DNA from: Stenocarpella maydis
Lineage: Eukaryota; Ascomycota; Sordariomycetes; Diaporthales; Diaporthaceae
Length of the DNA: 64,000 nucleotides
NCBI GenBank assembly: GCA_002270565.1
Contig: NQMI01000022.1
Location: forward strand, 1-64,000
Direction of reading: 5' to 3'
Shown here: piece by piece, positions 19,350 to 29,229 of the stretch
Layout: each line of letters opens with the position of its first letter
Numbering within the stretch: position 1 is the stretch's first letter
Translations under genes and position numbers: made by a program
The notes under the pieces: model-generated
Databases searched by the model: none
Told to the model about the DNA's origin: nothing
Seen by the model: only the letters and a program-made list of their open reading frames with translations

Positions 19350-22268
19350 GAGAACGGATATTCGCACCGAGGAAATCGGCTAGTACACTAATACATATTG
19401 GCCCAGTGCGCCAACCTTAATTTGCACCACCAGTCTGCCAGAAATACACAGTTATTAACTATACATCTATTACACATCATCATCACTTCTACTTACTACT
19501 ATCGTGACTTCTGGCCTTAGTGTTTTACTACTTTCTTTATTGCCTGGGCCGTTCCACCTTATAACTAAGTACCTGAATCTCCTCCTGGGTCTCCTTCTTG
19601 TTACCAATAAGGTCTTCCATAGTTAACTCCACCTGTAGCAGCTGGTTGATAGTCTTATAAGCCCTTGTATGGGGCTTCTTGGCTGCTGGCCCTGGTGTTA
19701 AGGCTGTCTCTATAGAATATCGCTTCAGAAGCTGGCGAGTGGGTGGCTTCGTGAGCCCTACCGCCAACTGCTCGTCCTATCAGACAGCTTCTTGCTGGTT
19801 CTTCCTACTATAGGAATCCTCCTTATTAAGCGACTGGAGGGTCTCATCATTCCACTTGAATGCTGAGTTGATATATTATATAGAAGCTGTTATTACCCTT
19901 ATCTTGTTACCTACCCTATTACCCAGACTGGTGGTTGTTGAGGCTGTCTTCTTGCCTATTATAGCCTTCCCATAGGCTATAAGGATACTATCTTCATCTA
20001 TACCAAATATAGTCTTATTGTAAGGTCTTCCCTTTATTGTAGTAACCTTCTGGAGCAAGAGGACTCCTAAGAGAGGGTTTCTAACTAAGAGGTTATAATT
20101 TAGCTAGTAAGACTTATAGATATCCTCTCTCTAGAGAGGATAACCAGCTTCCTTTCTATTAGTAATTTAGCTTGCATAGGGCAAGCTATATTGGGTATAG
20201 ATAGGATAATTATATATTGCTAGTAAGTAATTACCCTGTGGGAGTTATTTCTTAAGTATATATATTGCGGAACTCCTTATTATAGAGAGAAGTTTAAGAG
20301 CTGCCCATAAGATTTAAGTTAGAAGCTTACCCAGCTACTTCTACCTATTAAATTTCTCTAGTAATAAGGTCTTCTAATAAGCTTCTTCTAAGTATAGGGT
20401 ATAAGAACTATTTATAATTATCTTATTAGTAGCCTTAACTAAGTAGAGAATATTGCCCATCCTATAGCCGAGATAGACCTTAAATTTGCAATAGGTAACT
20501 TCTATTAATAAAATCATATATAAGCTAAAGTTAAGAATCTTGCAGGTCTTATGCCTAGCCCATTTAGCAATAATCTTCTCTCCTTTATCAATATACTAGG
20601 TCTAAAGATAGTTAATGATTACTACCTAATTTAAGAACTTCTCTTAAAGGCGCTATTAAGCTATATTATAGATCTTATAATTAGTAGAGTATTCCATAAA
20701 CTTAAGGAGGTTAAATAGAGCTTAGCGGGTATAGGGGATATCCTTTAAATTAGGGATCTTAGCAGGTATTATAGCCTTATTTCTCCCCAGCGCATTAAGC
20801 GCAGCTATTACCGGGTCTTCTACTTCTAAATCCTTATTAGCTTCCTCCTCTTTCTTATCCTCTTCTTCTCCCGCTACTACCAGCAGCTTCTTCCACTTCT
20901 TCTTAATATTCAGGGTAACATTTATATTAATATGGAAGATATATAGTTAGTAGTATACCTAGGGGAATTTATATATAAGGGCGTTAATTAGAGCAGTATT
21001 ATAGTTAGTTATACAGACCGTTAGGTCATTAGCTTAGTAATAATAAAGGAGGTCGTGAACTTGCTTAAGAAGCTACTGGAAGTTAGGTTCCTTCTCACCA
21101 TTAATAACGCCTTAAAATAGGGGCAAGTTCTTCCTCATATAGGTTACACAAGTGCCTTAGAAGTACAGCATCTTCTTATTATTTATTACATACATACAGT
21201 CCATAGATAGGCACTACATAAAGCGATTCTCTCATATCCACGCTAACTACTCCTTTGTGCACCAGAAGATGCCCATAACGTTACCATTAGCATTAGTTAC
21301 CCAGCAGTACCAGTAATTCTTCTTCTCAAGCAGATCTAATATTGCTTGGGTTGGAGTATAGATTCCAACCTTCTCCTTCCACTAGTCTACAAGCCAGTTC
21401 TTCATTATATTAGGCCCTAATTATACATCTGGATACTATCATCAGAGTGCTTATTCCAGCTTCTTCAGCTTAGCTATAGAGGGATCTCAGGCCATATAGG
21501 AGAGGAATTCTCATTAGGGGTCTATTAGCTTAGCCCAGCTACGCTAGGCGCCCTCAACTTCCTAGGGACTATAGTGAGTATGCTTCTCTTCCTGCAGAAC
21601 AAGCTGCCACTTGTCTTCTGTTAATTTAGTCACATAGGCAAGCGCTCGCCACTCGCAACCTGCTTTAATCATTATAGCATTGTTTAACATAGCGATTAAA
21701 GGTCGCTAACTGCCACAGCTGCACATCAATACTGCCCAAGTTAGCCCTAACCTTTAGATTACAATTAGGAATCCAGCAGACTTCATAGCAATATCTAATT
21801 CTACCTTAAGGTCTGCAAAGATATCATATCCATTATAGAAAAGTTTCAGGAAGGCAGGAGGATTAGAAAGTACTAGTCAGCAACCATTTGCAGCGGTAAT
21901 ATTGGTATTCCAGGTATAATAATCCGCCTATCACTACACCTCAAGATAGGTATAATCAGGGACAAGCAACATCACTACAACACCAGAAAACTCAATTCTA
22001 ACTAATAAAGATATATTTCTAATAGCAGAATAATCAATTGCAAGAGGAATCTGGTCTATATCGCCAGTTATAGGTAGTTAGCGAGAGAGTATTATTTGGT
22101 GGGTAAAGGGGGTTTGGCAGGTCTGCAGGTAAGGGCACCAAAAGCACCTAGTTGGGGTGGTATACGTGGTTAAGTGTGGTCAAATGGGGCGCTCTGATTG
22201 GCTGCAGCAATTAAGTAAATAATGTATCAGTGTACCAGCCGATTTCCTCGGTGCGAATATCCGTTCTC
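19350..22268 (-). mobile_element. MULE-like DNA transposon (2,919 bp) nested in the outer element
   Basis: The 39-bp terminal inverted repeats (19350-19388 and 22230-22268, starting GAGAACGGATATTCGCACCG) differ at one position, a transition. Both ends are flanked by the identical 8-mer TTTATATA (19342-19349 and 22269-22276). The interior carries a degenerate minus-strand transposase. Removing the element and one 8-mer closes the outer transposon. The length and ends fit a Mutator-like element; an 8-bp duplication is at the short end of the 8-11 bp range for that superfamily and is also the hAT length. Confidence 0.85.
19540..21680 (-). pseudogene. MULE-type transposase, RIP-inactivated
   Basis: The minus-strand frame from about 21680 reads as a protein interrupted by many TAG/TAA codons. 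Recognisable blocks are LAYVTKLTEDKWQLVLQEEK, NWLVD-WKEKVGIYTPTQ, YWYCWVTNANGNVMGIFW and MDCMYVINNKKMLY, then a Lys/Glu-rich segment and a C-terminal part that includes the open pieces at 19876-20058 and 19537-19767. The GxxFW...W...MDCMY order matches the start of the MULE transposase domain, whose first catalytic Asp sits in the D.TY-like block. The family call rests on this pattern only. Most stops are TAG where Gln would fit. Confidence 0.65.
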
Positions 22269-22276
22269 TTTATATA
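22269..22276 (+). repeat. Target-site duplication, right copy
   Basis: TTTATATA, identical to 19342-19349. Confidence 0.8.
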
Positions 22277-22671
22277 TAGTGCGCGCCTTATATTTCTTAT
22301 TTTTCTCGTGATTACTCACATTACTATAATGATCAGAAGGGCCGAGGAGATTGCTACTCTATGTATGCAAATGGTAATTATAAACGCAAACCTCTCTCCT
22401 ATGCTATAATTAAGTCCCTCTAAGAAGCGCTTCAGCTTTTTAAGAATAAATAAATAAATAAGTATATAGATTAATTTAAGTAATTTAGCAGCTTCTTTAA
22501 CAACTAATTCAAATAGAGGAAGCCTAGGTTAAAGGGTGCAGAGGCAAAGGCAGAGGCGATAATAGCTAGCGCTGGCAAGGCGCACAGTGGATGCGTTTGA
22601 GCGGCTTACACGTGCTATAGAAATTCTGGCCGAAGGCGAGGAGGAAATTAAGGAGGACGAAGAAGACGCAT

Positions 22672-22760
22672 AGGCGCTGCACGGGCATACTTGCAAATAA
22701 AGTGTGTAATTGAATGACTCACAAAACTGACGTGGGGGGGGGGGGCAAGTTTCTGTTTCA
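22672..22760 (-). repeat. Right inverted repeat of the outer transposon
   Basis: Reverse complement partner of 19046-19140, including the C run and the ACTCACAAAACTGAC block. Confidence 0.75.
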
Positions 22761-22944
22761 AGAGTCCTACTTGCCACCCGCGGTACCAGCGGCGTGGGCC
22801 TCAACCTGCAGGCCGCTAATGTGCTGATCGTGTGCGGCCCATGTCGGAAGCAAACCTGGCATGCTCAAGCAGTGGGACGTATATACCGGACCGGGCAGAC
22901 AAAGGATGTCTTTATCTACATGATCGAGGCAAAGGGGTTTGGAA

Positions 22945-22949
22945 GCGGG
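22945..22949 (+). repeat. 5-bp target-site duplication, left copy
   Basis: GCGGG, repeated at 23398-23402, flanking the solo LTR. Confidence 0.85.
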
Positions 22950-23397
22950 TGTTATGAACCAATACGTACAGCACCAAAGGACCAGCTTTAAGGACCCAGG
23001 CAGTCAGAACCAGATGCCACGACGCAACCCCGCAGGCACTAGGGTGCGTAGTCAGCAGCCGAGCTTAGACCAGGGTTAGGGTTAGGGACCCACCGACAGG
23101 ACCGCACAAGTCACCAGCGGTCCATATGGTCCATCACCAGTGACGGATGAAGAGTCGGAACATATAAGGACATGGTTATCACCATAGTAGAGAGCTTTTA
23201 TAAAACAGACTCTTCAGTCATCAATCTAAGTATTCAGTCTTACAACTGGATAGCCTATAGCTTCTGATCATACCCTCTTCGTGAATAGTGTCTCTTCGTA
23301 TACTGAATCAGTTAAGTATTACCTCTACGCCGCTCTGCTAACCTAAACCCTACAGGTTACCTACTGAACCCCATAAAGGTTTGGTGTGATAATTACA
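22950..23397 (+). mobile_element. Solo LTR (family B, 448 bp)
   Basis: Starts TGTTATGAACC, ends AATTACA, and is flanked by GCGGG on both sides: a complete LTR left by recombination of a retrotransposon. It contains GGGTTAGGGTTAGGG at about 23073-23088, and possible promoter sequence around 23190 (CTTTTATAAAAC). It is much less AT-shifted than the copy at 694-1164, so it is probably younger or escaped RIP because it is short and alone. Confidence 0.9.
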
Positions 23398-23402
23398 GCG
23401 GG
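23398..23402 (+). repeat. 5-bp target-site duplication, right copy
   Basis: GCGGG; see 22945-22949. Confidence 0.85.
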
Positions 23403-23708
23403 CAGTTCAAATACTGCAAGGTCGAGGAGTTCAAGAAGGCAAAGCGCGATTACAAGTACTCATACAATTGGTCCACAGGGAGCCTCGCGAGGGCTTCAAT
23501 GGAGAGGAAGGTTTGCACTGCAGCAGAATTCGAGGTACCGCGAGGAGTTTCCACCATTACGAAGAATACAATAACAACGCCACCTCTCCAGATAGACATT
23601 GCGTTGCCAATAAGAGGGAGAAGAACGATTGAACCTGATGGCGACAGTGAGTCTTCGGCATTCTTACTCTGCTGCTATTCAAGAAGAGTATTCTGCGCGA
23701 AGACTTGA

Positions 23709-25010
23709 AGAGACAAATAGGTAATGAGACCACCCGATGGATGTTGCAGGGCAATGGGTAGGGCATGGCTCACCGTTGAGCACTCTAGAGCTGCGGCAGG
23801 TCGGCCGCATTCTCGAGCAAGTCTCCTGCATCCAAAATTTTCCAACGTCACTTGAATCTCTTGGTTCTAGTTACAGTCTGTAGTCTCTTGTAGCCTTGAT
23901 ATTATGAAGTTATCTCTAATCACAAAAGGCAATGTATAAAAAGCGATGCTCATCTGAATGAATACTAGTCTCATGAGTAAATCAAGACGTGTAGCCACAC
24001 AATTTCTTCTTCCCACTAATTGGCAAGAGGCAAGCGTGTGAGAGATCCTCGAACTCACTTATTCACCGTGTTACACTGGCTCGTCCTACAGCTGGTTTCG
24101 TTCTTAATCCGATCACGACCCCCCCACCCTTTTTTTTTAAAAAAAAAGAAAGAGAAAAAAAAAAAAGGAGCTGCAGCGGTCTCTCCGTACGGTTGTAAAC
24201 GCTCAAAGACTAAACGTTAGATAATAAATGCAATGCCAACAACAAGAAGCTTCAAAACACAATAGCCTATCAATAAAAAAAATACCGACAGCCTCGCTAG
24301 CCCCTTGAGTAATCAGGTGTGACGCAACAGCGGGACCGCTATTGCTTGCAATAACGTAGTAACTTATATACCTCGTGACATCAGGTTTATAGCTAATAAT
24401 GCGGGCCTATTGGTCTCTTCCTTGCCTTTCTGTTCAAGAAGTTTCAAAAATTTCTGATGACCGAACTCACTACCATGAATGCACGAAGCACTTGGGACGG
24501 GCCTATGAACCAGTCCGGCGCCCGTCTTTTCGAGTACGGAACAGCTCAGAAGCATAGTACGAGGCAATCAATTCGATGTCGACTTGGTCTCCGGGTGTAT
24601 ATGTTGCTTCTGTTCGCCTCTGTACTCGTGTCGGGGCATCTTGCGACACCACCGTCAGTCATCTTGCCATCCTCAGTACCCACTCAGGGACCTGGTCGCC
24701 TTATTGGACCACTCGTATCGGGCACTTTGGTAGTAGGTTTTTCCTCCAAAAGGCGAGAAATCCAGAGGATGCCGGGATGAGTCATCGCATTTGAGTCAAC
24801 AATGGCGCTGGGCTGAGTTGATGTGTGTTTAATGGTCCACAGGGATTGCTTGCCTACGCCTCGACCTCGGGAGCTATCCGTGTTGGGCCGCTACGTGTAA
24901 TGCAGAACCAGGCGCAGCACGCATCAAGATTGGTTGCAGCGTAACGGCATGCATGACTCAGGCTTCAACTATCCACTTCGAGGCGTTTATTAGTGTAAGT
25001 GCAGATCAGG
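23709..25010. other. Intergenic, upstream of the ABC transporter gene
   Basis: About 1.3 kb containing an A-rich tract (24128-24168) and small ORFs such as plus 24457-24780 (which has a hydrophobic stretch MLLLFASVLVSGHL) and minus 24364-24567. None has a convincing homology-like pattern. The last few hundred bases must include the transporter promoter. Confidence 0.4.
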
Positions 25011-27632
25011 ATGCACTTGGTCAAAGAAGATTTAAATACTCGGGCTATACGATGTGAGTGTCTGTCGCCGGAGAGACTTCCTCTCATAATCAAGTATTAT
25101 CCCCGACTCCAGGGCTCTCAACATTTGAAACGCCACGACATGATTACCCGCCTCGAGGCTTGTAAAGCCCTCCACTACGGCTGCGCCTTTAGTCTCTTCT
25201 CACTGTTGTCTATCCTGGCACGTTCTCGACGACGCGAAAACAAAGCCAAGGCGGAGACTTGTAAGCCGGCGCCGGAGCGGCATCACGCAACAACATTAAG
25301 AGTCTTGCTGGCCATTATCATCGCCACATATCTTTGCGAAGTCATCCTCGCTGGTTTTCAAGAAAATAAAACTCTTGGCGATGAAACGCCACACGCCGTG
25401 CACCTCGTCCTATCTTTCATCTGCTGGTCTAGCGCTTGGATTGCGTCAGAGCACCCCCTATATCTTCTCTGGGGAGCATCCGTCATTACTTTTCTCTTTG
25501 AAGTCCCATTGGTTGTTTTGTCCGCTCTGAACGGGCTCCCTACACCTTGGGCTGCCGCCAACTTTTGCGCACAAGCAGCGAGGCTTGCAGCAGTATTGTT
25601 TGCGGTGTTGCTTTACGCCAGCCGGCAGCTCGCAACGCTACAGCAGCTTGATGCGGAGGAAAACCAACCTTTCCTTCGTGCGCAGTCAGACACGGTCGAA
25701 AACGGATACGGAAGTGTGCCTTTCCATGACGACACCGACACCGAGGTCGCCAGCCAGAACACCTCTTGGAATTACAATGACGATAGCGACGATGATGGAG
25801 ACGAAGATGATGCAGCCAGTGTCAAGCGACGACGAGAAACACGCCTCAAAGAGACTGGCGGTTGGCTCGGCTATCTCAAGGAATTTTCCATCTTCATCCC
25901 CTACATAATTCCCAAGAAGGATCGCAAGGTCCAGTTCGCCATTCTTCTATGCTTCGCCTGCCTCGTTGGCCAAAGAGCGCTCACTATCCTGATCCCGGCT
26001 CAACTCGGCATCGCCACCAACTTAATACTCGAAAACCAGGCTCCCTATGGTGCCCTGTTCGTGTGGCTGCTACTTGTGCTACTTAACGACGAGTCTGGGC
26101 TGGGTCTGGTTCAGGATATCGCCAAGATTCCGGTCAAACAGTTCTCGTATCGGCAGCTCACCAACGCAGCTTTCAACCATGTCATGAGCCTGTCGATGGA
26201 GTTTCATTCTGAGAGAGACTCTGCAGAGGTCATGAAGGCCATCGAGCAGGGAGAGTCGCTGGCCAACCTCCTTGACACTGCGCTTCTCCAAATCCTGCCT
26301 ACGATCTTGGACCTGTTTCTCGCCGTCTGGCTGCTCTACAGCAAGTTCCACGTCTATGTTGCCCTCACCATGCTCATAGCCACAGGAGCCATTCTGTTGG
26401 TAGAAGTATACTCCTCGAGCATGAATGTTGAAAATCGCCGCGTATCGAGCAAAGCCGAAAGAGAAGAAGCGCGAGTACTGCACCAGGCCGTACAGGGCTG
26501 GCAGACCGTCAGCTATTTCAACATGTTCGGATTCGAAAGCCGACGGTTTGGCCGGGCTGTAGACTTCCAACTCGCAGCCAGTCGCAAATACGCCGTCCGT
26601 GAAGCCTGTGTCGAGGGTATGGTCAATATAGCGGTACCATTCACTTTCTTCACCATCTCCAGTCTGATTCTATATGAGATTAGTAAAGGAAGAGCTACAC
26701 CTGGAGACTTTGTGTTCTTCATCCAGTACTGGGAGTCTCTCATCTGGCCGATGAGATACCTTGCTCACAACTACCGGTACATGATGACGGACCTGGTCGA
26801 TGCAGAGAGGCTGCTTGACCTTCTGCAGACCAAGCCGACAGTCATAGAGAAGGAGGATGCCATGGAACTGCGCAGTGTCGAAGGCCACGTTGCGTTTGAA
26901 AATGTTAGATTCGCTTACGAACCCAGAAGACAGACGATCCGGAACCTGAGCGTCTCAGCTGCCCCAGGGCAGACCATCGCCCTGGTCGGGGAGACGGGAG
27001 CCGGCAAGTCCTCAACCATGAAGCTTCTGCTCCGCTTCTACGACGTCACATCCGGCAGGATCACAATAGACGGCCATGATATTCGGGAGGTCACGCTAAG
27101 TTCGCTCCGGGAGGCGCTCGGAATCGTCCCGCAGGACCCACTGCTCTTCAACGCGACGGTCATGGAGAACTTGCGCTACGCGCGGCCGACCGCGACGGAC
27201 GAGGAGGTATTCGAGGCATGCCGGGCCGCTGCCATCCATGACAGGATACTCACGTTTGCGGACGGCTACAAGAGCCGTGTCGGCGAGCAGGGTGTCAAGT
27301 TATCGGGTGGTGAGATCCAGCGCCTCGCGATCGCAAGGGTGTTCCTCAAGGATCCTCCGATAATCATCTTGGATGAGGCCACAAGCGCGGTCGACACGAT
27401 AACGGAGGCAAGCATCCAGGAGGCTTTGGACAAGTTGAGCAAAGGAAGGACGACGTTCGTCATTGCGCACAGGCTTTCAACGGTTGTGCATGCCGACGAG
27501 ATCGTTGTCCTTCATAACGGCGAGGTTGCGGAGCGCGGAACGCATGGCCAACTACTTGCGCTGGGAGGAAGATATAACGACTTATGGACAATACAGGTTG
27601 GAGGTGCCGCGGCAGAGAAAAAGCTGGATTAG
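25011..27632 (+). CDS. HMT1/ABCB6-type ABC half transporter (873 aa)
   Basis: One exon. An N-terminal TMD0 of five membrane segments (about residues 50-220) is followed by an acidic linker (SDDDGDEDD), a six-helix ABC membrane domain (about 300-600) and one nucleotide-binding domain: Walker A GETGAGKS (660-667), Q-loop GIVPQDPLLFN, signature LSGGEIQR (764-771), Walker B IIILDEATSAVD (about 784-795) and H-loop AHRLSTV. The TMD0-TMD-NBD layout and length match fission yeast Hmt1 and ABCB6, which move metal-thiol conjugates or haem-type substrates into vacuoles or organelles. Substrate and location here are inferred. The first ATG is at 25011; the ATG at 25140 gives an 830-residue form that starts just before TMD0 and is equally plausible. 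Two acidic inserts are not family-typical. Confidence 0.88.
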   Translation: MHLVKEDLNTRAIRCECLSPERLPLIIKYYPRLQGSQHLKRHDMITRLEACKALHYGCAFSLFSLLSILARSRRRENKAKAETCKPAPERHHATTLRVLLAIIIATYLCEVILAGFQENKTLGDETPHAVHLVLSFICWSSAWIASEHPLYLLWGASVITFLFEVPLVVLSALNGLPTPWAAANFCAQAARLAAVLFAVLLYASRQLATLQQLDAEENQPFLRAQSDTVENGYGSVPFHDDTDTEVASQNTSWNYNDDSDDDGDEDDAASVKRRRETRLKETGGWLGYLKEFSIFIPYIIPKKDRKVQFAILLCFACLVGQRALTILIPAQLGIATNLILENQAPYGALFVWLLLVLLNDESGLGLVQDIAKIPVKQFSYRQLTNAAFNHVMSLSMEFHSERDSAEVMKAIEQGESLANLLDTALLQILPTILDLFLAVWLLYSKFHVYVALTMLIATGAILLVEVYSSSMNVENRRVSSKAEREEARVLHQAVQGWQTVSYFNMFGFESRRFGRAVDFQLAASRKYAVREACVEGMVNIAVPFTFFTISSLILYEISKGRATPGDFVFFIQYWESLIWPMRYLAHNYRYMMTDLVDAERLLDLLQTKPTVIEKEDAMELRSVEGHVAFENVRFAYEPRRQTIRNLSVSAAPGQTIALVGETGAGKSSTMKLLLRFYDVTSGRITIDGHDIREVTLSSLREALGIVPQDPLLFNATVMENLRYARPTATDEEVFEACRAAAIHDRILTFADGYKSRVGEQGVKLSGGEIQRLAIARVFLKDPPIIILDEATSAVDTITEASIQEALDKLSKGRTTFVIAHRLSTVVHADEIVVLHNGEVAERGTHGQLLALGGRYNDLWTIQVGGAAAEKKLD

Positions 27633-28992
27633 ATGTATCAGGTGCTATTGTACTGCTGGGCAACAATAGACGCACGGCCAACAGACCAAAATAGCCAACC
27701 TACGTATTGGTTATTCCCAGCAGTATATAGGGCCATCCCGCCACAAGATGGTTTCAATTAATGCGCGTTTAATACACGGTAGAATACCATAGCAGGGGTC
27801 TATACCTGCGGGTTACCTAGGTAATAATATTTCTATCACGTGTCAGGGGCTCTACTATTATTGCTCTATTATATAGAACCAAGCGCCCCTTGCTTTATTA
27901 AAGAGTATAGATAGTTTATATATATATATAACTATACGAAATTAAACCTGAAATATTAACAATCATATTATAGTAATAAAGGAAGCTTGTTGTGTCTGGA
28001 ACTTTCCACGCGCTTCACCATCATCCATGGCAATGTAACTAACCGGCAATACACCAGTTGACCAGCAACCTCCATGGCCACTTTTGACCGAAACCCTGCC
28101 ACGAGAGTTAACTCGGAGGGCTCAGGGCGGCGGTGATGTTGTGATAGGTGGGCTGCCCTCCAGGTGAGAATAATTTAGTGGCTCAGAAAAGGGTGAGCAC
28201 CAGCTCATCTCACCCGTTAGTTTCTTAGAAACCGCAGAGGACGGGCCGTAGTATGGTTCTGTAAGAAGGGTGACTGGCTGAATTGTGGAGTAGACCTGAG
28301 ACCATGGGAAGTCCTCCGATTAGTTGCAGTGGAGCACGGGGGGGCTCAGCCCATGGGCCGGTGGTGAGGCCCGTCAGCCCGAGGAGGTGTGGGGAGGTTC
28401 TACCGACATCTGGAGTGGTTCGGACAAGAGGTGGGGACAAGGTAGAGACCAGCTGCGGAGGCGCCCAAGCGTGAACCGAGGATTGGGTCGGGTCATCAAG
28501 TTCCTGGCGAAGGAAAAGCGATCATTAGTGTAGATATATAGAGTAAGTGAAGAGGGCATCTTCCAGTTCTTTATTCTTCAAGCAGAGCAAGTTACGCGCT
28601 GGCCAATGTGGGGATCTGCCGTGGCATGATTCGAGCAGCAAGGTTTGGACAGCTGGCACTGGGTGGCTGGGATATCATGACCAGGCCTGCCAGCCAACTG
28701 CGATCGGGTCAGGGCAAGGGCACATATGGGACTACACTAGAAACAGGATCGGGGCGGGGAATATGGTGTCACCGGCCTGGCCTGGTCCAGATGCCTGAGC
28801 AGGATAAGAAGGGCCCTCCGCCTGGCCGCGGGATGACTGATGCACCTCTTCATATCCCTCCATTCCGTGTCCTCCTCGAACCTTGCATCACCTGCGTCTC
28901 CTCATCACCAATACTCGCGTGGCCATACATACCTACACCTCGTTCTACATTACCTGACACGTTAGATCTGTCTGCTCAAGCTACCGCACAAC
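27633..28992. other. Intergenic, upstream of the small Cys-rich gene
   Basis: About 1.36 kb. 27780-27990 is AT-rich with short repeats and may be a small decayed repeat. The rest has chance ORFs only. A pyrimidine-rich leader (about 28850-28960) precedes the next gene. Confidence 0.4.
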
Positions 28993-29229
28993 ATGCCCGA
29001 GGTCAACGCCCCCCAGCAGCAGCAGCCCATGGAGGCCCCCGCTGACTCGTCAGTCGTCACCCAGCAGCCTGTAAGTCGCAAGCCATGCCCGCGGAGCTCC
29101 CCGGACCTGGCTAAATCAGCTGTGTTGTAGGAGGCACAGGAGCAGATGAACACGGATATGAGCCTGCGTGGCGGTTGCGGCGAGTCGATGGACTGCTGCG
29201 GCATCACCGAGAGCTGCGGCTGCTGCTAA
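28993..29229 (+). CDS. 58-residue Gln-rich/Cys-rich protein, two exons
   Basis: Exons 28993-29070 and 29131-29229, with a 60-bp GTAAGT...TTGTAG intron in phase 0. The product begins MPEVNAPQQQQPMEAPADSS and ends GGCGESMDCCGITESCGCC: six Cys in the last 19 residues (C-x5-CC-x5-C-x-CC, ending at the C-terminus). There is no signal peptide, so it should be cytosolic. The Cys density and clustering resemble metal-thiolate peptides such as fungal metallothioneins, or small palmitoylated tails, but it matches no metallothionein signature I know. It lies 1.4 kb downstream of, and in the same direction as, the HMT1-like transporter. It is too short for ordinary ORF calling. Confidence 0.6.

Larger units (their letters stand above)
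19046..22760. mobile_element. DNA transposon with about 95-bp terminal inverted repeats, inserted in the SNF2 gene
   Basis: The ends are TGAAACGAAACTTG on the left and the reverse complement TGAAACAGAAACTTG on the right, each followed by a long C run, then GTCAGTTTTGTGAGT, and later AAGTACGCCCGCGCAGC (left) / AAGTATGCCCGTGCAGC (right). A start codon at about 19293 opens MASPLAKRARVAFSRP, cut off at 19341 by the inner element; the far side ends in a frame closing with AIEILAEGEEEIKEDEEDA near 22673, perhaps the C-terminus of the same gene. The middle of a transposase is missing or too degraded to read. A Fot1/pogo-like (Tc1/mariner) identity is a guess from the C-rich ends. No clear target duplication. 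Confidence 0.7.
18976..23708 (+). pseudogene. SNF2-type helicase gene split by two transposon insertions
   Basis: Three plus-strand pieces. At 18976-19045 the frame reads CFRYDGRANQEKRAKTLDKY, the SNF2 helicase-C stretch with the RYDG motif. At 22761-22949 it continues RVLLATRGTSGVGLNLQAAN, then QAVGRIYRTGQTKDVFIY, motifs V and VI with the Gln/Arg finger residues. Between them sits a 3.7-kb DNA transposon. After 22949 a solo LTR intervenes, and from 23403 the same frame continues without a stop to 23708 once one copy of the 5-bp duplication is removed. The SNF2 family remodels chromatin or repairs DNA using ATP. The Walker A/DEAD half is not in the window's left flank, and a stop at 18946 precedes the first piece, so the gene was probably already truncated or frameshifted. 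It cannot be functional as it is. Confidence 0.8.

Noticed and set aside
19046..22760. Autonomous virus-like or giant mobile element
   Set aside because: No capsid, captain-type tyrosine recombinase or polymerase frame; only transposon ends and a decayed transposase are seen.
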